A stretch of 64,000 bases of DNA. Source: Schleiferilactobacillus perolens DSM 12744. Its GTDB lineage: Bacteria; Bacillota; Bacilli; Lactobacillales; Lactobacillaceae. This document shows positions 33,228 through 43,734 of the stretch, one piece after another (position 1 is the stretch's first letter; each line of letters opens with the position of its first letter). The DNA is taken from positions 248,001-312,000 of the forward strand of contig NZ_AZEC01000001.1 of NCBI RefSeq assembly GCF_001435585.1. The letters are read 5' to 3'. Under the pieces are notes generated by a model. It saw only the letters and a list, made by a program, of their open reading frames with translations. It had not been told where the DNA came from and did not search any database. The position numbers and the translations under genes were made by a program.

Positions 33228-33522
33228 CTTACATGATTTTACCCAAAAAAATACAGGCAGTATCGATGATTATATTGCTAAGATGGCAAAGAACCCGGAA
33301 TTCCGTGAGGCAATGGCGGCAGAGTATGGGAAACTAGCGAGTGCGGCTGCCTTAATTGAGGCCCGAGAAGAGGCTGGATTGAGTCAAGAAGGACTTGCTG
33401 TGAAGGCCAATGTACCGCAATCAACCATTGCTCGGATTGAGTCTGGCCAAAATACCAGTATTGCGACGTTAACTAAGATTGGTGCGGCATTGGGCAAGCA
33501 TATGATTATTAAGTATGCATAG
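33220..33522 (+). CDS. higA: HigA-family antitoxin, XRE HTH
   Basis: A 100-residue antitoxin. ATG 33220 lies 7 nt after AAGGAGG and overlaps the toxin stop. The C-terminal half is an XRE helix-turn-helix (LIEAREEAGLSQEGLAVKA; VPQSTIARIESGQNTSIATL, about residues 45-85). It neutralises HigB and represses the operon through the palindrome at 32777-32807. The following 33523-33660 shows no gene. Confidence 0.9.
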   Translation: MADLHDFTQKNTGSIDDYIAKMAKNPEFREAMAAEYGKLASAAALIEAREEAGLSQEGLAVKANVPQSTIARIESGQNTSIATLTKIGAALGKHMIIKYA

Positions 33523-33661
33523 TTGATTTAGAAGCCGAAACGACCGGAACCCGGATGAGGAATGGCATTTCAACATTTAGTTGTTCTGCCTAGGGAGCAA
33601 TCTGCTAATACTCAAAATCCAGGTGGATATTGCGGAGTAGTAGTCAAAAATTGTTGTAATC

Positions 33662-33692
33662 AAAAAGCCGATGCAGCACGCATCGGCTTTTT
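33662..33692. terminator. bidirectional terminator after glpF
   Basis: AAAAAGCCGATG and CATCGGCTTTTT form a perfect stem with a short loop. It ends the minus-strand glycerol genes. Confidence 0.9.
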
Positions 33693-33704
33693 GATTACAA
33701 CGGT

Positions 33705-34421
33705 TTAGGGTAGCAGAACGAACAGCAACGCTCCAGCAATCCCACCCAGAAACGGTCCCACGATCGGTACCCAAGAATAGGCCCAATCCGAATCGCCCTT
33801 GTTGGCAATCGGCAGGAAGGCATGGGCTAACCGCGGTCCCAGATCCCGGGCCGGGTTGATGGCGTAGCCGGTGGTCCCGCCTAAGGAAAGACCGATGGAC
33901 GTGATCAAGATGCCGACGCCGATGGGATTCAACCCGTCGGTCCACTTGCCCCGGGAGAAGGCGAGCAGACCGAAGATCAACACGGCGGTGCCGATGAATT
34001 CAGAAATGAAGTTGGCAAAGTAGCTGCGAATGGCCGGACCGGTGGCGAAAACGCCCAGTGTGGTGGCCGGATCATCCGTAGCCGCCCAGTGCGGGTAATA
34101 TTGCAGCCAGACGACGACCCCGCCGAGAAAACCGCCGATGAGTTGGGCGATGATGAAAGGCGCGACCCAGGCCCAGGGGAAGCGGCCGATGGCGGCGAAG
34201 GCCAAAGTGACAGCGGGGTTCAAATGGGCCGGACCCATGAAGGCGGCGGAGTAAACGCCGAGGGTGACAGCCAGGCCCCACCCCATGGTGATGGCGATCC
34301 AACCGGCGCCTTGGGCCTTGGATTTATTTAGCGAAACGCCCGCGACGACGCCGTCACCAAGGAGGACCAGGATAAAGGTTCCCACCAGTTCGCCTAATGC
34401 TTGTGTCCACATACTGTTCAT
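33705..34421 (-). CDS. glpF: glycerol uptake facilitator (aquaglyceroporin)
   Basis: A 238-residue MIP-family channel with six hydrophobic segments and both NPA boxes (HLNPAVT with Asn68, and INPARDLGPR with Asn189). The Asp after the second NPA is the aquaglyceroporin hallmark for glycerol. It begins 14 nt after the glpO stop and is the last gene of the glycerol set. Confidence 0.95.
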   Translation of the reverse strand: MNSMWTQALGELVGTFILVLLGDGVVAGVSLNKSKAQGAGWIAITMGWGLAVTLGVYSAAFMGPAHLNPAVTLAFAAIGRFPWAWVAPFIIAQLIGGFLGGVVVWLQYYPHWAATDDPATTLGVFATGPAIRSYFANFISEFIGTAVLIFGLLAFSRGKWTDGLNPIGVGILITSIGLSLGGTTGYAINPARDLGPRLAHAFLPIANKGDSDWAYSWVPIVGPFLGGIAGALLFVLLP

Positions 34422-34435
34422 GTCGTTCCTTCTTT

Positions 34436-36292
34436 CTAACGGATCGCAGCCGGGGTGTCGGCCTGCTTCAGGTAGGTCAGTTCACTTTCCGCAATGGCGG
34501 CATCCAGCCGGGACATTTCACTGGCTTTTTCATCCGCATCCCAATCCAGTAAACGGGCCATTTCGTCAATGACTGGCTGCTTCAAAGCCGGCAGCGTTTC
34601 GGCGTGGAACAGAATTGCGTTGGTCCGGCGCAGGAGATAGTCCACCGGGTTCAGCGTCATTTCTTCATTGATCGAGTAGCGCAGGCTGATGGTCTCCTTG
34701 AGGCTTAAGCCCGGGGCCGCACCATCTTGAACATACGTCACCACGCGGCTGGTGTTGGAACCGAAGCGATTAGCCAAGTCCTTAGCGTCTTCTTCTGGTA
34801 AGCCGGCATCCATGGCAATCCGTGTGTAGAATGAGATCGTGTCGTATACATTGGTTGGATCGAAATGACCACCGGAAACTTGCAGTGTCTTCGAATCAAT
34901 GTCTTTAGTTTCCACGTGGAACTTTTCAGCCAAAAGGCGGCGAATCAAGGCCAATGCGCCAGCGGCCATCTTACGGTAGTCGGTGATCTTGCCACCAGAC
35001 AGCGTGATCATGCCATCGGGCGCCTGGTGCAGCGAACTGCCCCGAGATACCTGGGACGCAGTGGGACCCGCTGCTTCGGCGTGGGCAGTTTCCAGTTTAG
35101 AAATGGCCCGTTCCACATCTTGGCGCGTCGCTGTTTTGTCTTCATAGGCATCGACGGTTTTAATCAACGCATCAAAGGATTCATCAGAAACCTTACCTTT
35201 GTCGGCGCCCCCGCCGTTGTAGTCGGAACTGCTGTTGTTGGCGATCAGCGGCCGCAAGCCGGCCCAGCTGGCCTGAATATCATCAATCGTGATGTGGGCT
35301 TCAGGGTAGCGGGTGTTGATGACTTTCAACAAATAGTCCAGGTCTTCTTGTTCCACCCGCGGGTGCTCGTAATCGCCGGTGTAGTCCGTGTCGGTGGTAC
35401 CAAAGTAGGTCTTGCCTTCCCGGGGAACCACGAAGAACATGCGGCCGTCGTTGAGACCGGTGTCCAGATAAGTGGGCTGGGGCACAGGCAACCGAGAGCC
35501 GTCAACCACAAGGTGCACACCCTTGGTCGGCCGCAATGTCGGCGCTTGGCTTCCTTTATTGTCCAGAGCCTTGAACTTGTCAGACCACGGGCCAGTGGTG
35601 TTGATGACCAATTTGGCGTGTATGTCGAATTCCTCATCCGTCAGCAAATCCTTGACATGCAGCCCGGCCACTTGGCCAGCATCGTTATAGATCACGCCGG
35701 TGGCTTGGACATGGCTGGCCACCGAGGCGCCCAGTTCGTCGGCTTCCTTGATATTTTCGATGACCAACCGGGCGTCATTGTTGACGTAGTCCAGATAGAC
35801 ACCCCCGCCCTGCAGGCCGGTCTTCTCGAGGTGCGGTTCTCGCTGCAAGACTTCATCTCTGGTGACCGTGTAATTGGCGTACTGAGAACCCTCAACATCG
35901 GCCAATTGATCATATAGATTCATGGCGATCTTGACGCTGAACATGTCGAAGGTGCTGCCAGGTTCGTCGTATATCGGCATCAGCATCGGGAACGGTCGGG
36001 GAATGTGCGGCGCAATGCCTTGAACAACGGCGCGCTCTTTGACGGTGTCAGAAACCACCCCGACGTCGAATGTCTTCAGGTAACGAATCCCGCCATGGAC
36101 CAGCTTGGTGGAGCGGGAACTGGTGCCTTCAGCGAAGTCCTGCATTTCGATCAGCCCGGTCTTCACGCCGGACGCCGCAGCTTGGATGGCGACCCCGGCG
36201 CCAGTAATGCCGCCGCCGACGATGAGCAGGTCAAGGTCAGTGTGTTTTAAGGTTTCAAGGGTTTGGGTTCTCGTATTTTTAGAAAACGCCAT
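34436..36292 (-). CDS. glpO: alpha-glycerophosphate oxidase / FAD glycerol-3-phosphate dehydrogenase
   Basis: A 618-residue FAD flavoprotein converting glycerol 3-phosphate to dihydroxyacetone phosphate. The FAD-binding LLIVGGGITGAG is at residues 22-33, followed by SSRSTKLVHGGIRYL. In lactobacilli such enzymes usually use oxygen and release hydrogen peroxide (GlpO). The length (about 608 in streptococcal GlpO) and an inserted stretch near residues 355-420 support the oxidase form. The start follows AAAAGGAG. A multi-hairpin element separates it from glpK. Confidence 0.88.
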   Translation of the reverse strand: MAFSKNTRTQTLETLKHTDLDLLIVGGGITGAGVAIQAAASGVKTGLIEMQDFAEGTSSRSTKLVHGGIRYLKTFDVGVVSDTVKERAVVQGIAPHIPRPFPMLMPIYDEPGSTFDMFSVKIAMNLYDQLADVEGSQYANYTVTRDEVLQREPHLEKTGLQGGGVYLDYVNNDARLVIENIKEADELGASVASHVQATGVIYNDAGQVAGLHVKDLLTDEEFDIHAKLVINTTGPWSDKFKALDNKGSQAPTLRPTKGVHLVVDGSRLPVPQPTYLDTGLNDGRMFFVVPREGKTYFGTTDTDYTGDYEHPRVEQEDLDYLLKVINTRYPEAHITIDDIQASWAGLRPLIANNSSSDYNGGGADKGKVSDESFDALIKTVDAYEDKTATRQDVERAISKLETAHAEAAGPTASQVSRGSSLHQAPDGMITLSGGKITDYRKMAAGALALIRRLLAEKFHVETKDIDSKTLQVSGGHFDPTNVYDTISFYTRIAMDAGLPEEDAKDLANRFGSNTSRVVTYVQDGAAPGLSLKETISLRYSINEEMTLNPVDYLLRRTNAILFHAETLPALKQPVIDEMARLLDWDADEKASEMSRLDAAIAESELTYLKQADTPAAIR

Positions 36293-36377
36293 AGTTAAGA
36301 TCTCCTTTTGCGGAATATATGAATTGAGACGGAACTTTGAATCATGGTGGATACAGTGCTAATGCGGAGCAATCGGA

Positions 36378-36539
36378 GGTGGCAGGGGGCTCAGTGGTGG
36401 AAACCACACAGCGGGCCGGTTTTGCCCGCTGATGTGGTTAGGCGACTTGAAGACCGCGCACTTTGCGGGCTTCAAGCGCCGTCACCACTAGCTACGCCTG
36501 CGGCTTCGCACTTGCTTCGCTTCGCCACCCCTTGACACC
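36378..36539. repeat. 162-bp multi-hairpin intergenic element
   Basis: The glpK-glpO gap (36293-36603) contains a dense set of stems. One stem, AACCACA-c-AGCGGGC, pairs across 36402-36439; a second covers 36441-36480 (GGCG...CTTGAAG...CTTCAAG...CGCC). AGTGGTGG and TCACCACT form an outer pairing. The ends are partly inverted copies: GGTGGCAGGGGG at 36378 against GGTGTCAAGGGG on the opposite strand at 36539. This looks like a REP/MITE-type element or a processing structure between glpK and glpO transcripts. Confidence 0.5.
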
Positions 36540-36603
36540 GGAGATTGCGCAGCTTTAGCACGGCACACAAGTGGAAATTATGTCCCATACTCAATGTAGA
36601 AAA

Positions 36604-38124
<1,521 letters not shown>

Positions 38125-38156
38125 TCACTGCCTCCTTGGAGTTTAATTGCACACAA

Positions 38157-38170
38157 TGAGTTCGCTTACA
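38157..38170 (-). promoter_or_regulatory. cre site upstream of glpK
   Basis: The minus strand reads TGTAAGCGAACTCA, a full match to the CcpA consensus, 36 bp upstream of the glpK ATG. The remainder of 38171-38539 is AT-rich, holds a GTTATT(N5)AATAAC dyad at 38317-38333 and the promoter region of the surface-protein gene. Confidence 0.65.
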
Positions 38171-38539
38171 TTTCTTTATTGAGCTTACACCTTTGGGACA
38201 AGTTCTGACAAATATCTTGTCTCGATTATTTTTCTGCCGTGGTCGGTATATTTTCGGAATTGCAAAATTCGCCTTTGCGGTTTGCATTTTTAGAAAAGGC
38301 TGGTGATAGCGATCGTGTTATTTAAAGAATAACGATTGTATTTTCGAAGTTGTTTCTTATCGGTTTTGAGGCAGCTTTGAAAATATATACAAACATTCAC
38401 AGACTGATAATGATATCGCTTTACTTAAGGAAAAGTTGTGTCAACGCTCAATATTTGAACTATAGTGGAGACGAGTATTCATTGTCGTGAATATTCTTGA
38501 TTGTTTTGATACAGGGTACAAATATGGGGGGAACTTGTT

Positions 38540-41500
38540 TTGTCACGCACAAATTTTGTCAAAGGGAGTATGGCGCATTCCAAAGTGCACTTCACATTAT
38601 ACAAGGCCGGCAAACGCTGGCTGACGGCGGGAATTACTGTCACCGCCATGGGGTTGGCGTTAGGGGCGCCACACAGCGTTTCCGCAGCGAGCGTTAAGGG
38701 ATCACTGGAATCGCCAGGGGAAACCACGACAGCTGAGGCAGCACAGGGTAACACAGTCGCATCTGACCAACGTGAGCCACAAAGCACAACGGCACCGGTC
38801 GTTGCCCAGCCGACGACACAAGCCGGCCAGACGAATGTCGACGCAACACCTAACAAGTCGGCTCAGACTACCGCAACAGCCCAGACGAGCCCAACGGAAT
38901 CGAACCAAACTCCGGTGGCTAAGACACAGACAGCCAGCAAGCAGCCGGTGAAGCCGCAGCCCGGCGACGCACAAACAACCCAACCGCAGCAAAACAAGGC
39001 ACAACCAGTGCAAGTGCAGGTGTCGAAAACACAACCTGCCGCTGCCAAGGCACAACCAAGTCAGCCGACAACAACCACACATTCTGGCACAGAATCCGAT
39101 ACAAAGGGTGCCTATCAACAGGATGGCAAGCAAACCGACCAAGCCAATCAACAAGCGAAAGCGGCGAATGCGGCTAAAGCAGCGTTGCAAAAGTTACTGG
39201 ATCATCCGCAGCCAGACGATGCGCAATGGACCACGGCGATCAATCAAGCATTGAAGACTTACCAAACCGCAGCGACGGCTTTCACCGGTCAAACCACAGC
39301 CACCGAGCAGGCCGTGAAAGATTACGAGGCCGCAGTGGCCGCGTATATCAAGAACGGCGGTCCCAACCAAGGGGCCATTGATCAGATCACCCCTTCGGAT
39401 ACGACCGCCAAGACGGATGCCGCCAAACTGGCCGCCTATGAAAAGCAAATTGCTGCCGTCCAAAGCGGCTTGGGCCAAGTGCAGGAAATTCAAGACCACC
39501 TGGCCGCCTATAAGACGGATAAAGCCACGTATGCCGCGGCCCAACAGGTAATTGCCGCAAATAAGCAGTTGACCCAGACAATCACCGGGTTGAACGGGGC
39601 AATCGACGGCATCAAGTACAGCGCCCAAGCCGGTGATACGGCGACTGTGACACAATTATTGCACACCTTAGATTTGATTAAGGGTGAATACGATGCGGAT
39701 GTCACTGCGTACCAAGCCCAGGCCAAGAAATTTAATCAAGCCGCGCAAACGGCCGCCGACCAAGCTCAGGCTCAGCATCCGGCAGCGATTGATACCAGCA
39801 GCCTGAATGACAATCCGACAGATCAGCAGTATCACCAATTCGCCGATGCCGCCACTACGACAGCCCAAAACAATCAAGATGTGAATACGGTCAAAAATGC
39901 ATACGCGGATGCGCAAAAGGCCTATCAAGACGATATCGCTGCGCCCCAAGAAAGCACACAAAAAGCGGTCACGGATTGGCAGCAGGCCGCGGATCAATAT
40001 AATCAGACGATTCAGCAGATTGAGCAGCAGCCCAATGCGCAGACCGATGAAACAACGCTGACAAATCAGGCCAATGCATTTAACCAAAAGCAACAAGCCG
40101 CGCAGGACACATTGACGGCATTTAACAAGAGCCAAAGCGATTATCAGAAAAAGTTGGCCGACTACCAAACTGCACTGAATACATACACCACGCAACGTCA
40201 TTTAGCCCATCAGGACGCCGGCAGTATCACTGATTTCACCCATGCCTGGCAGCAGTTTACCACCAGTGCGGCCACGGCCATCGCGCAGAATACGCAGGTC
40301 ATCACGCATAACGCAGCCGCCTATCAGCAAGGCCAAAACTTAACAGCGGCTTTCCAGGCTGTGCAGCAAAAGGTGACGGCCATCAATCAGGCGGCCCAAG
40401 CACAGATTGCGGCGGCCGATCAGTTTAACAAACTAGTCAACCAGATCAGTACCACGGGTCAAGGGGTGTGGAGTCAGTATAACAGTAACCCCAACGCCAC
40501 CAATGCGCAGGGACAGCCGGTGGCTTCCGACAACATCGTGGCACTGGGCCAGTACTTGATCGATCAAGACTTTGCCTATCTGAATGCCGTTTACGGTGAA
40601 AATTACAAACCAGATACCAAGGCTGTGATTGACACCATTGATTCCGGGGCTAAAATTACCCGAACCTACGTGGAAACTCATCTTTATCCCGGTACCGCTG
40701 ACCGGACATTAGCAACGCTGAAGAATCAAGCGGGCAGCTATGCCAATGTTGTGGATGGGTTCAATCAGGCATTGCAAAATTACACCACGGCCACGCGTAC
40801 AACGCCAACAAATGGGACAGATCAAGGATTAACTCCCTTGGTGGACAATGTCAGCGCTAGCGCATTGAAGTTTGAACAGAGTATTAATGCGGCGAATGGC
40901 TTTATTGCCCAGTTCAACCAAGTGTCTCAATATGTGGCGGATCATAGTGCCGATCAAAAAAATAACGACACCTTGCATCAACAGATACTGGATCCGAACG
41001 TAAGCAGTACAAATGAGTCGACACCGAATACTGGTGCGTCGATGCTTGGACCGAAGAGTGTGAATATTAACATCTTACTTGATAACAACGGCACATTAGC
41101 TGGATTGGTTGGTGTTCCCGATTCTGGCATTGACAGCCCAGTCTATGCAACCGGCAGTATTACTCATCATACTAGCGAACAAAACCCGAGCCGAGTATTA
41201 ACGCCGGATGAAATTGATCAATTGCTGCACCCCACCGACATGCAGAACAACTATGATGGATCACCGACGACAATCAACTCAATCATGCAGGTCAATGGAA
41301 AAACCTATTATTTAGCTGGTTTCTACATTAACGAGCCAACACGGGTTATACCGAGTTATGACAATGTGAACCAGCTCTATGTCTTCCGCACAGCAGATCC
41401 AATGAACGAATTAGAGCAAGTCTTGCAGGGCTTCAGTGTATCGATGTCCAATCAAAACAACTCTGATATATATCTGCTCATGGTTCCTGTGGACACGACC

Positions 41501-42319
41501 AATTCAATCACACCGACGATTCATGCCACGCCGGTAACTCCAGTACCCAGCGAACAGATTAACGTTGGCTATACTAATGTGGCTACACCCACAGCGCCCA
41601 AGACAACCAGCCCGGCACCCGCCGCGCCGAATACACCAGTGAATCCAGGACTCGATCTCCATTACGCGACTGCCTCGGACCCGAGTTCTGTGGTCGCCCC
41701 AACGATTGATACCACCACAGTGCATCTTGCCGACGCGCCGACGATTACATTGCAGGCACCAAAGACACCGACTACTCCGGGTGGCAATACGCCGGGCCAA
41801 GGTGGTAACACTCCGGGCCAGGGTGGCAACACCCCAGGTCAAGGCGGTAACACACCGAGTCAGGGTGGTAACACACCGGGCCAAGGCGGCAATACGCCAG
41901 GCCAAGGTGGCAATACACCGGGCCACGGCAGCAATACCCCGGGTGGTAACACGCCAGGTCACGGTGGTAATACCTCAAGTGGCAATAATCCGGGCCAGCC
42001 AAGTACCGGCACACACACGGGTCAGCCACATCAAGCGGGCCAATCTGGTGATCACTATGCCAGCCACAACAATCCAGTTGGGCAAAATCCCCAACCGATG
42101 AATCTGGTGACGCGTACTGCCCAGACCCAACCGGGCGTTTCGACACACTGGAGTTTGCGGAACATTACACAGTTGCCAGGCCATCAGACTGGTACACCGA
42201 CGTTACCGCAGACTGGTGAGCGGTCAGAAACTGGTTGGACTGTATTAGGTGCAGCGCTAGCGGCATTCACCGTTTTGTGCGGTTGGACGCTTGAGCATCG
42301 TAAACAGCGCAACGCGTAA
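38540..42319 (+). CDS. LPXTG-anchored surface protein with KxYKxGKxW signal peptide
   Basis: A 1259-residue wall-anchored protein. The TTG at 38540 is the likely start, 8 nt after a G6 ribosome site; an internal ATG touches its own upstream GGGAG and is unlikely. The signal peptide carries YKAGKRW (about residues 21-27) and a hydrophobic core ending AHSVSAA-like near 50. A Thr/Gln/Pro-rich segment (about 50-210) follows, then a long Ala/Gln/Asn-rich helical, probably coiled-coil stalk (about 210-830) and a more globular part (about 840-1000). A Pro-rich spacer leads into about ten 7-residue GGNTPGQ repeats (about 1080-1150). LPQTG starts near 1222, then a hydrophobic segment and HRKQR tail. 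An adhesin role is inferred from architecture; the glycosylated relatives in lactobacilli are one comparison. Confidence 0.88.
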   Translation: MSRTNFVKGSMAHSKVHFTLYKAGKRWLTAGITVTAMGLALGAPHSVSAASVKGSLESPGETTTAEAAQGNTVASDQREPQSTTAPVVAQPTTQAGQTNVDATPNKSAQTTATAQTSPTESNQTPVAKTQTASKQPVKPQPGDAQTTQPQQNKAQPVQVQVSKTQPAAAKAQPSQPTTTTHSGTESDTKGAYQQDGKQTDQANQQAKAANAAKAALQKLLDHPQPDDAQWTTAINQALKTYQTAATAFTGQTTATEQAVKDYEAAVAAYIKNGGPNQGAIDQITPSDTTAKTDAAKLAAYEKQIAAVQSGLGQVQEIQDHLAAYKTDKATYAAAQQVIAANKQLTQTITGLNGAIDGIKYSAQAGDTATVTQLLHTLDLIKGEYDADVTAYQAQAKKFNQAAQTAADQAQAQHPAAIDTSSLNDNPTDQQYHQFADAATTTAQNNQDVNTVKNAYADAQKAYQDDIAAPQESTQKAVTDWQQAADQYNQTIQQIEQQPNAQTDETTLTNQANAFNQKQQAAQDTLTAFNKSQSDYQKKLADYQTALNTYTTQRHLAHQDAGSITDFTHAWQQFTTSAATAIAQNTQVITHNAAAYQQGQNLTAAFQAVQQKVTAINQAAQAQIAAADQFNKLVNQISTTGQGVWSQYNSNPNATNAQGQPVASDNIVALGQYLIDQDFAYLNAVYGENYKPDTKAVIDTIDSGAKITRTYVETHLYPGTADRTLATLKNQAGSYANVVDGFNQALQNYTTATRTTPTNGTDQGLTPLVDNVSASALKFEQSINAANGFIAQFNQVSQYVADHSADQKNNDTLHQQILDPNVSSTNESTPNTGASMLGPKSVNINILLDNNGTLAGLVGVPDSGIDSPVYATGSITHHTSEQNPSRVLTPDEIDQLLHPTDMQNNYDGSPTTINSIMQVNGKTYYLAGFYINEPTRVIPSYDNVNQLYVFRTADPMNELEQVLQGFSVSMSNQNNSDIYLLMVPVDTTNSITPTIHATPVTPVPSEQINVGYTNVATPTAPKTTSPAPAAPNTPVNPGLDLHYATASDPSSVVAPTIDTTTVHLADAPTITLQAPKTPTTPGGNTPGQGGNTPGQGGNTPGQGGNTPSQGGNTPGQGGNTPGQGGNTPGHGSNTPGGNTPGHGGNTSSGNNPGQPSTGTHTGQPHQAGQSGDHYASHNNPVGQNPQPMNLVTRTAQTQPGVSTHWSLRNITQLPGHQTGTPTLPQTGERSETGWTVLGAALAAFTVLCGWTLEHRKQRNA
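41779..41985 (+). repeat. 21-bp tandem repeat coding for GGNTPGQ units
   Basis: A 21-bp unit (GGTGGCAACACCCCAGGTCA type) is repeated about nine to ten times inside the surface-protein gene, with synonymous drift and a few variants (PSQ, PGH, and shorter units). It probably spans the cell wall and may vary in copy number between strains. Confidence 0.85.
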
Positions 42320-42340
42320 ATATTAAAAATAGAGATTTCA

Positions 42341-42378
42341 CAAAGCACCCTTTTCACGGATATGAAAAGGGTGCTTTG
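42341..42378 (+). terminator. terminator of the surface-protein gene
   Basis: A perfect 16-bp stem (42341-42356 with 42363-42378) with a 6-nt loop. The T-tract is short (GCTTTGCTG). Confidence 0.8.
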
Positions 42379-42531
42379 CTGTCCGATGGCCCGGGGACGC
42401 GTCAAGGCGGGCTTGATAATCGCACCGGATTTGATGAGTTAGGTATAGTTTAAGAGTATCGTCATCAGAAAGATAACACGCCGACTAATCATTGAGCGTG
42501 TCTCGCAGGAGCAAGACAAACAGGAGGCTGA

Positions 42532-42750
42532 GGAGGCACAATTTATACACACACTTGGGTGGCAGAGCTTATGCTGGACCTGTACGATTATGTGCCGGAT
42601 AAAAATTTCAAATCAAGTGGTTGATCCTAGTTGCGGTGAAGGAAGCTTTTCTACAGAGATTGTCACACGTTTGTGTCAGCCAATGGAATCGCGCCGGCTT
42701 TCTTTCTTGGATTTGGCAGACTTATTAATGCGCCCGTCCGTCTTCTGAAC
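42532..42750 (+). pseudogene. remnant of an adenine-specific DNA methyltransferase gene
   Basis: Two overlapping frames preserve methyltransferase motifs. From 42544 one frame reads YTHTWVAELMLDLYDYVPDKN, like motif X, and then ends. From about 42606 a shifted frame reads VVDPSCGEGSFSTEIVTRL, a textbook SAM-binding motif I, before diverging and stopping near 42748. No start codon, NPPY motif or rest of the gene is present. It is the only coding trace found in the 42380-42830 gap and indicates loss of an earlier restriction-modification locus. Confidence 0.75.
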
Positions 42751-42764
42751 AGGCAACCATCCAC

Positions 42765-42816
42765 CCAAAAGCCATCTGAAACTGTGTCACTAATTCAGTC
42801 TCAAATGGCTTCTTTG
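42765..42816 (-). terminator. terminator of the GntR regulator gene
   Basis: An imperfect stem of about 17 bp, from AAGAAGCCATTTGAGACTG to CAGTTTCAGATGGCTTTT on the minus strand, followed by a short T-run, just after the stop at 42831. Confidence 0.75.
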
Positions 42817-42830
42817 TGCTAGATGCTAAA

Positions 42831-43556
42831 TCAATCATTAGAGAAAAAATTCTGGTACTGAAACCGACTACTGACCACATGCCGCATGTTCAACAAAATA
42901 ATCCGGTTGTTGGAATCATAGTATTGCTTAGTGGCCAACAACAAGGGTTCTTGGGCATCAATGCGTAACAATTTCTGCTCTTTTTTAGTGGGCTGGGTAA
43001 TGACATACGTTTCAGAGACAGCATGAAGATCCAAATCAAGAGACGACAACGCCGCATAAGGATCTTGCACCTTCAGATATCCCCTGGACAGTGGCGTGGA
43101 GATGGGCGTTCGAATGAGGAAGGTATCAATGAGCAATGGTTCCTGGAGCGCCGATGTGAGCAGCGACACCCGAGTGATTTTTTGCTGTGCAGAAATATTC
43201 ATTAGCTGCATGACTTTATCAGAGGGCGTGGTGTGCTCAAATTCAATGAGTTTGGTCTGGCGCTGGTCGGCGGTCTTCCCCGTATTTGGCTGGGGCGCTA
43301 AGTTCAGCAAAGAATTGGTCATCTTCGCTGGCCGTTGCGACACATAGGACCCCTTACCCTGCATCCGGTAAATATAACCCTGCCGTTCCAACTCAGATAG
43401 TGCCAAGCGAACGGTGGTCCGACTCACGGAATACTCTTCACCAATTTCCTTTTCCGAGGCTAATTTATCATTTACCGCCATCTCCGCTTCGATTTGTTTG
43501 GAAAGCGTTTGGGCTAATTGATAATACAGCGGGATTTTCACATCGGAATCGCGCAT
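42831..43556 (-). CDS. GntR/HutC-family regulator with UTRA domain
   Basis: A 241-residue regulator with an N-terminal GntR winged HTH ([56 protein letters not shown]) and a C-terminal UTRA effector domain (about residues 95-240). It is transcribed divergently from the DUF7916-like/EIIC operon, which it probably represses until a phosphorylated sugar binds. The start follows AAGGAGATGAGTCG. TTGTTATAACAA in the shared intergenic DNA is a candidate operator. Confidence 0.85.
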   Translation of the reverse strand: MRDSDVKIPLYYQLAQTLSKQIEAEMAVNDKLASEKEIGEEYSVSRTTVRLALSELERQGYIYRMQGKGSYVSQRPAKMTNSLLNLAPQPNTGKTADQRQTKLIEFEHTTPSDKVMQLMNISAQQKITRVSLLTSALQEPLLIDTFLIRTPISTPLSRGYLKVQDPYAALSSLDLDLHAVSETYVITQPTKKEQKLLRIDAQEPLLLATKQYYDSNNRIILLNMRHVVSSRFQYQNFFSND

Positions 43557-43657
43557 CGACTCATCTCCTTGTCACAACAAGATACCTACATAAGAAAGAC
43601 TATCATGTTTCCAAATTATGTCAATGAAGTGCTTGTTAACAGGCGTAATTCCAGGTA

Positions 43658-43714
43658 TTGACTTCCTTATAAAAACGCATACAATAGGTGTCAGTGGTAA
43701 TGTTGTTATAACAA
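43658..43714 (+). promoter_or_regulatory. promoter and candidate GntR operator
   Basis: TTGACT (43658-43663), a 16-bp spacer and TACAAT (43680-43685) form the promoter. The 12-bp palindrome TTGTTATAACAA (43703-43714) lies just past the start site. A related dyad, CTTGTTAACAGG, occurs at 43633-43644, upstream of -35. Confidence 0.65.
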
Positions 43715-43734
43715 GTACCGAGAGGAGGATGAAA

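Noticed and set aside
34865-35917. Long plus-strand open frame of about 350 codons opposite glpO
   Set aside because: It is the antisense shadow of a GC-rich, highly conserved gene; it has no ribosome site and no family resemblance.
39668-40201. Minus-strand frames rich in Leu, Arg and Cys opposite the surface-protein gene
   Set aside because: They mirror the Ala/Gln/Thr-rich repeats of the plus strand and have no start signals.
41779-41985. Possible CRISPR-like array because of regular 21-bp units
   Set aside because: The units are contiguous, in frame and code for GGNTPGQ; there are no spacers and no cas genes in the window.
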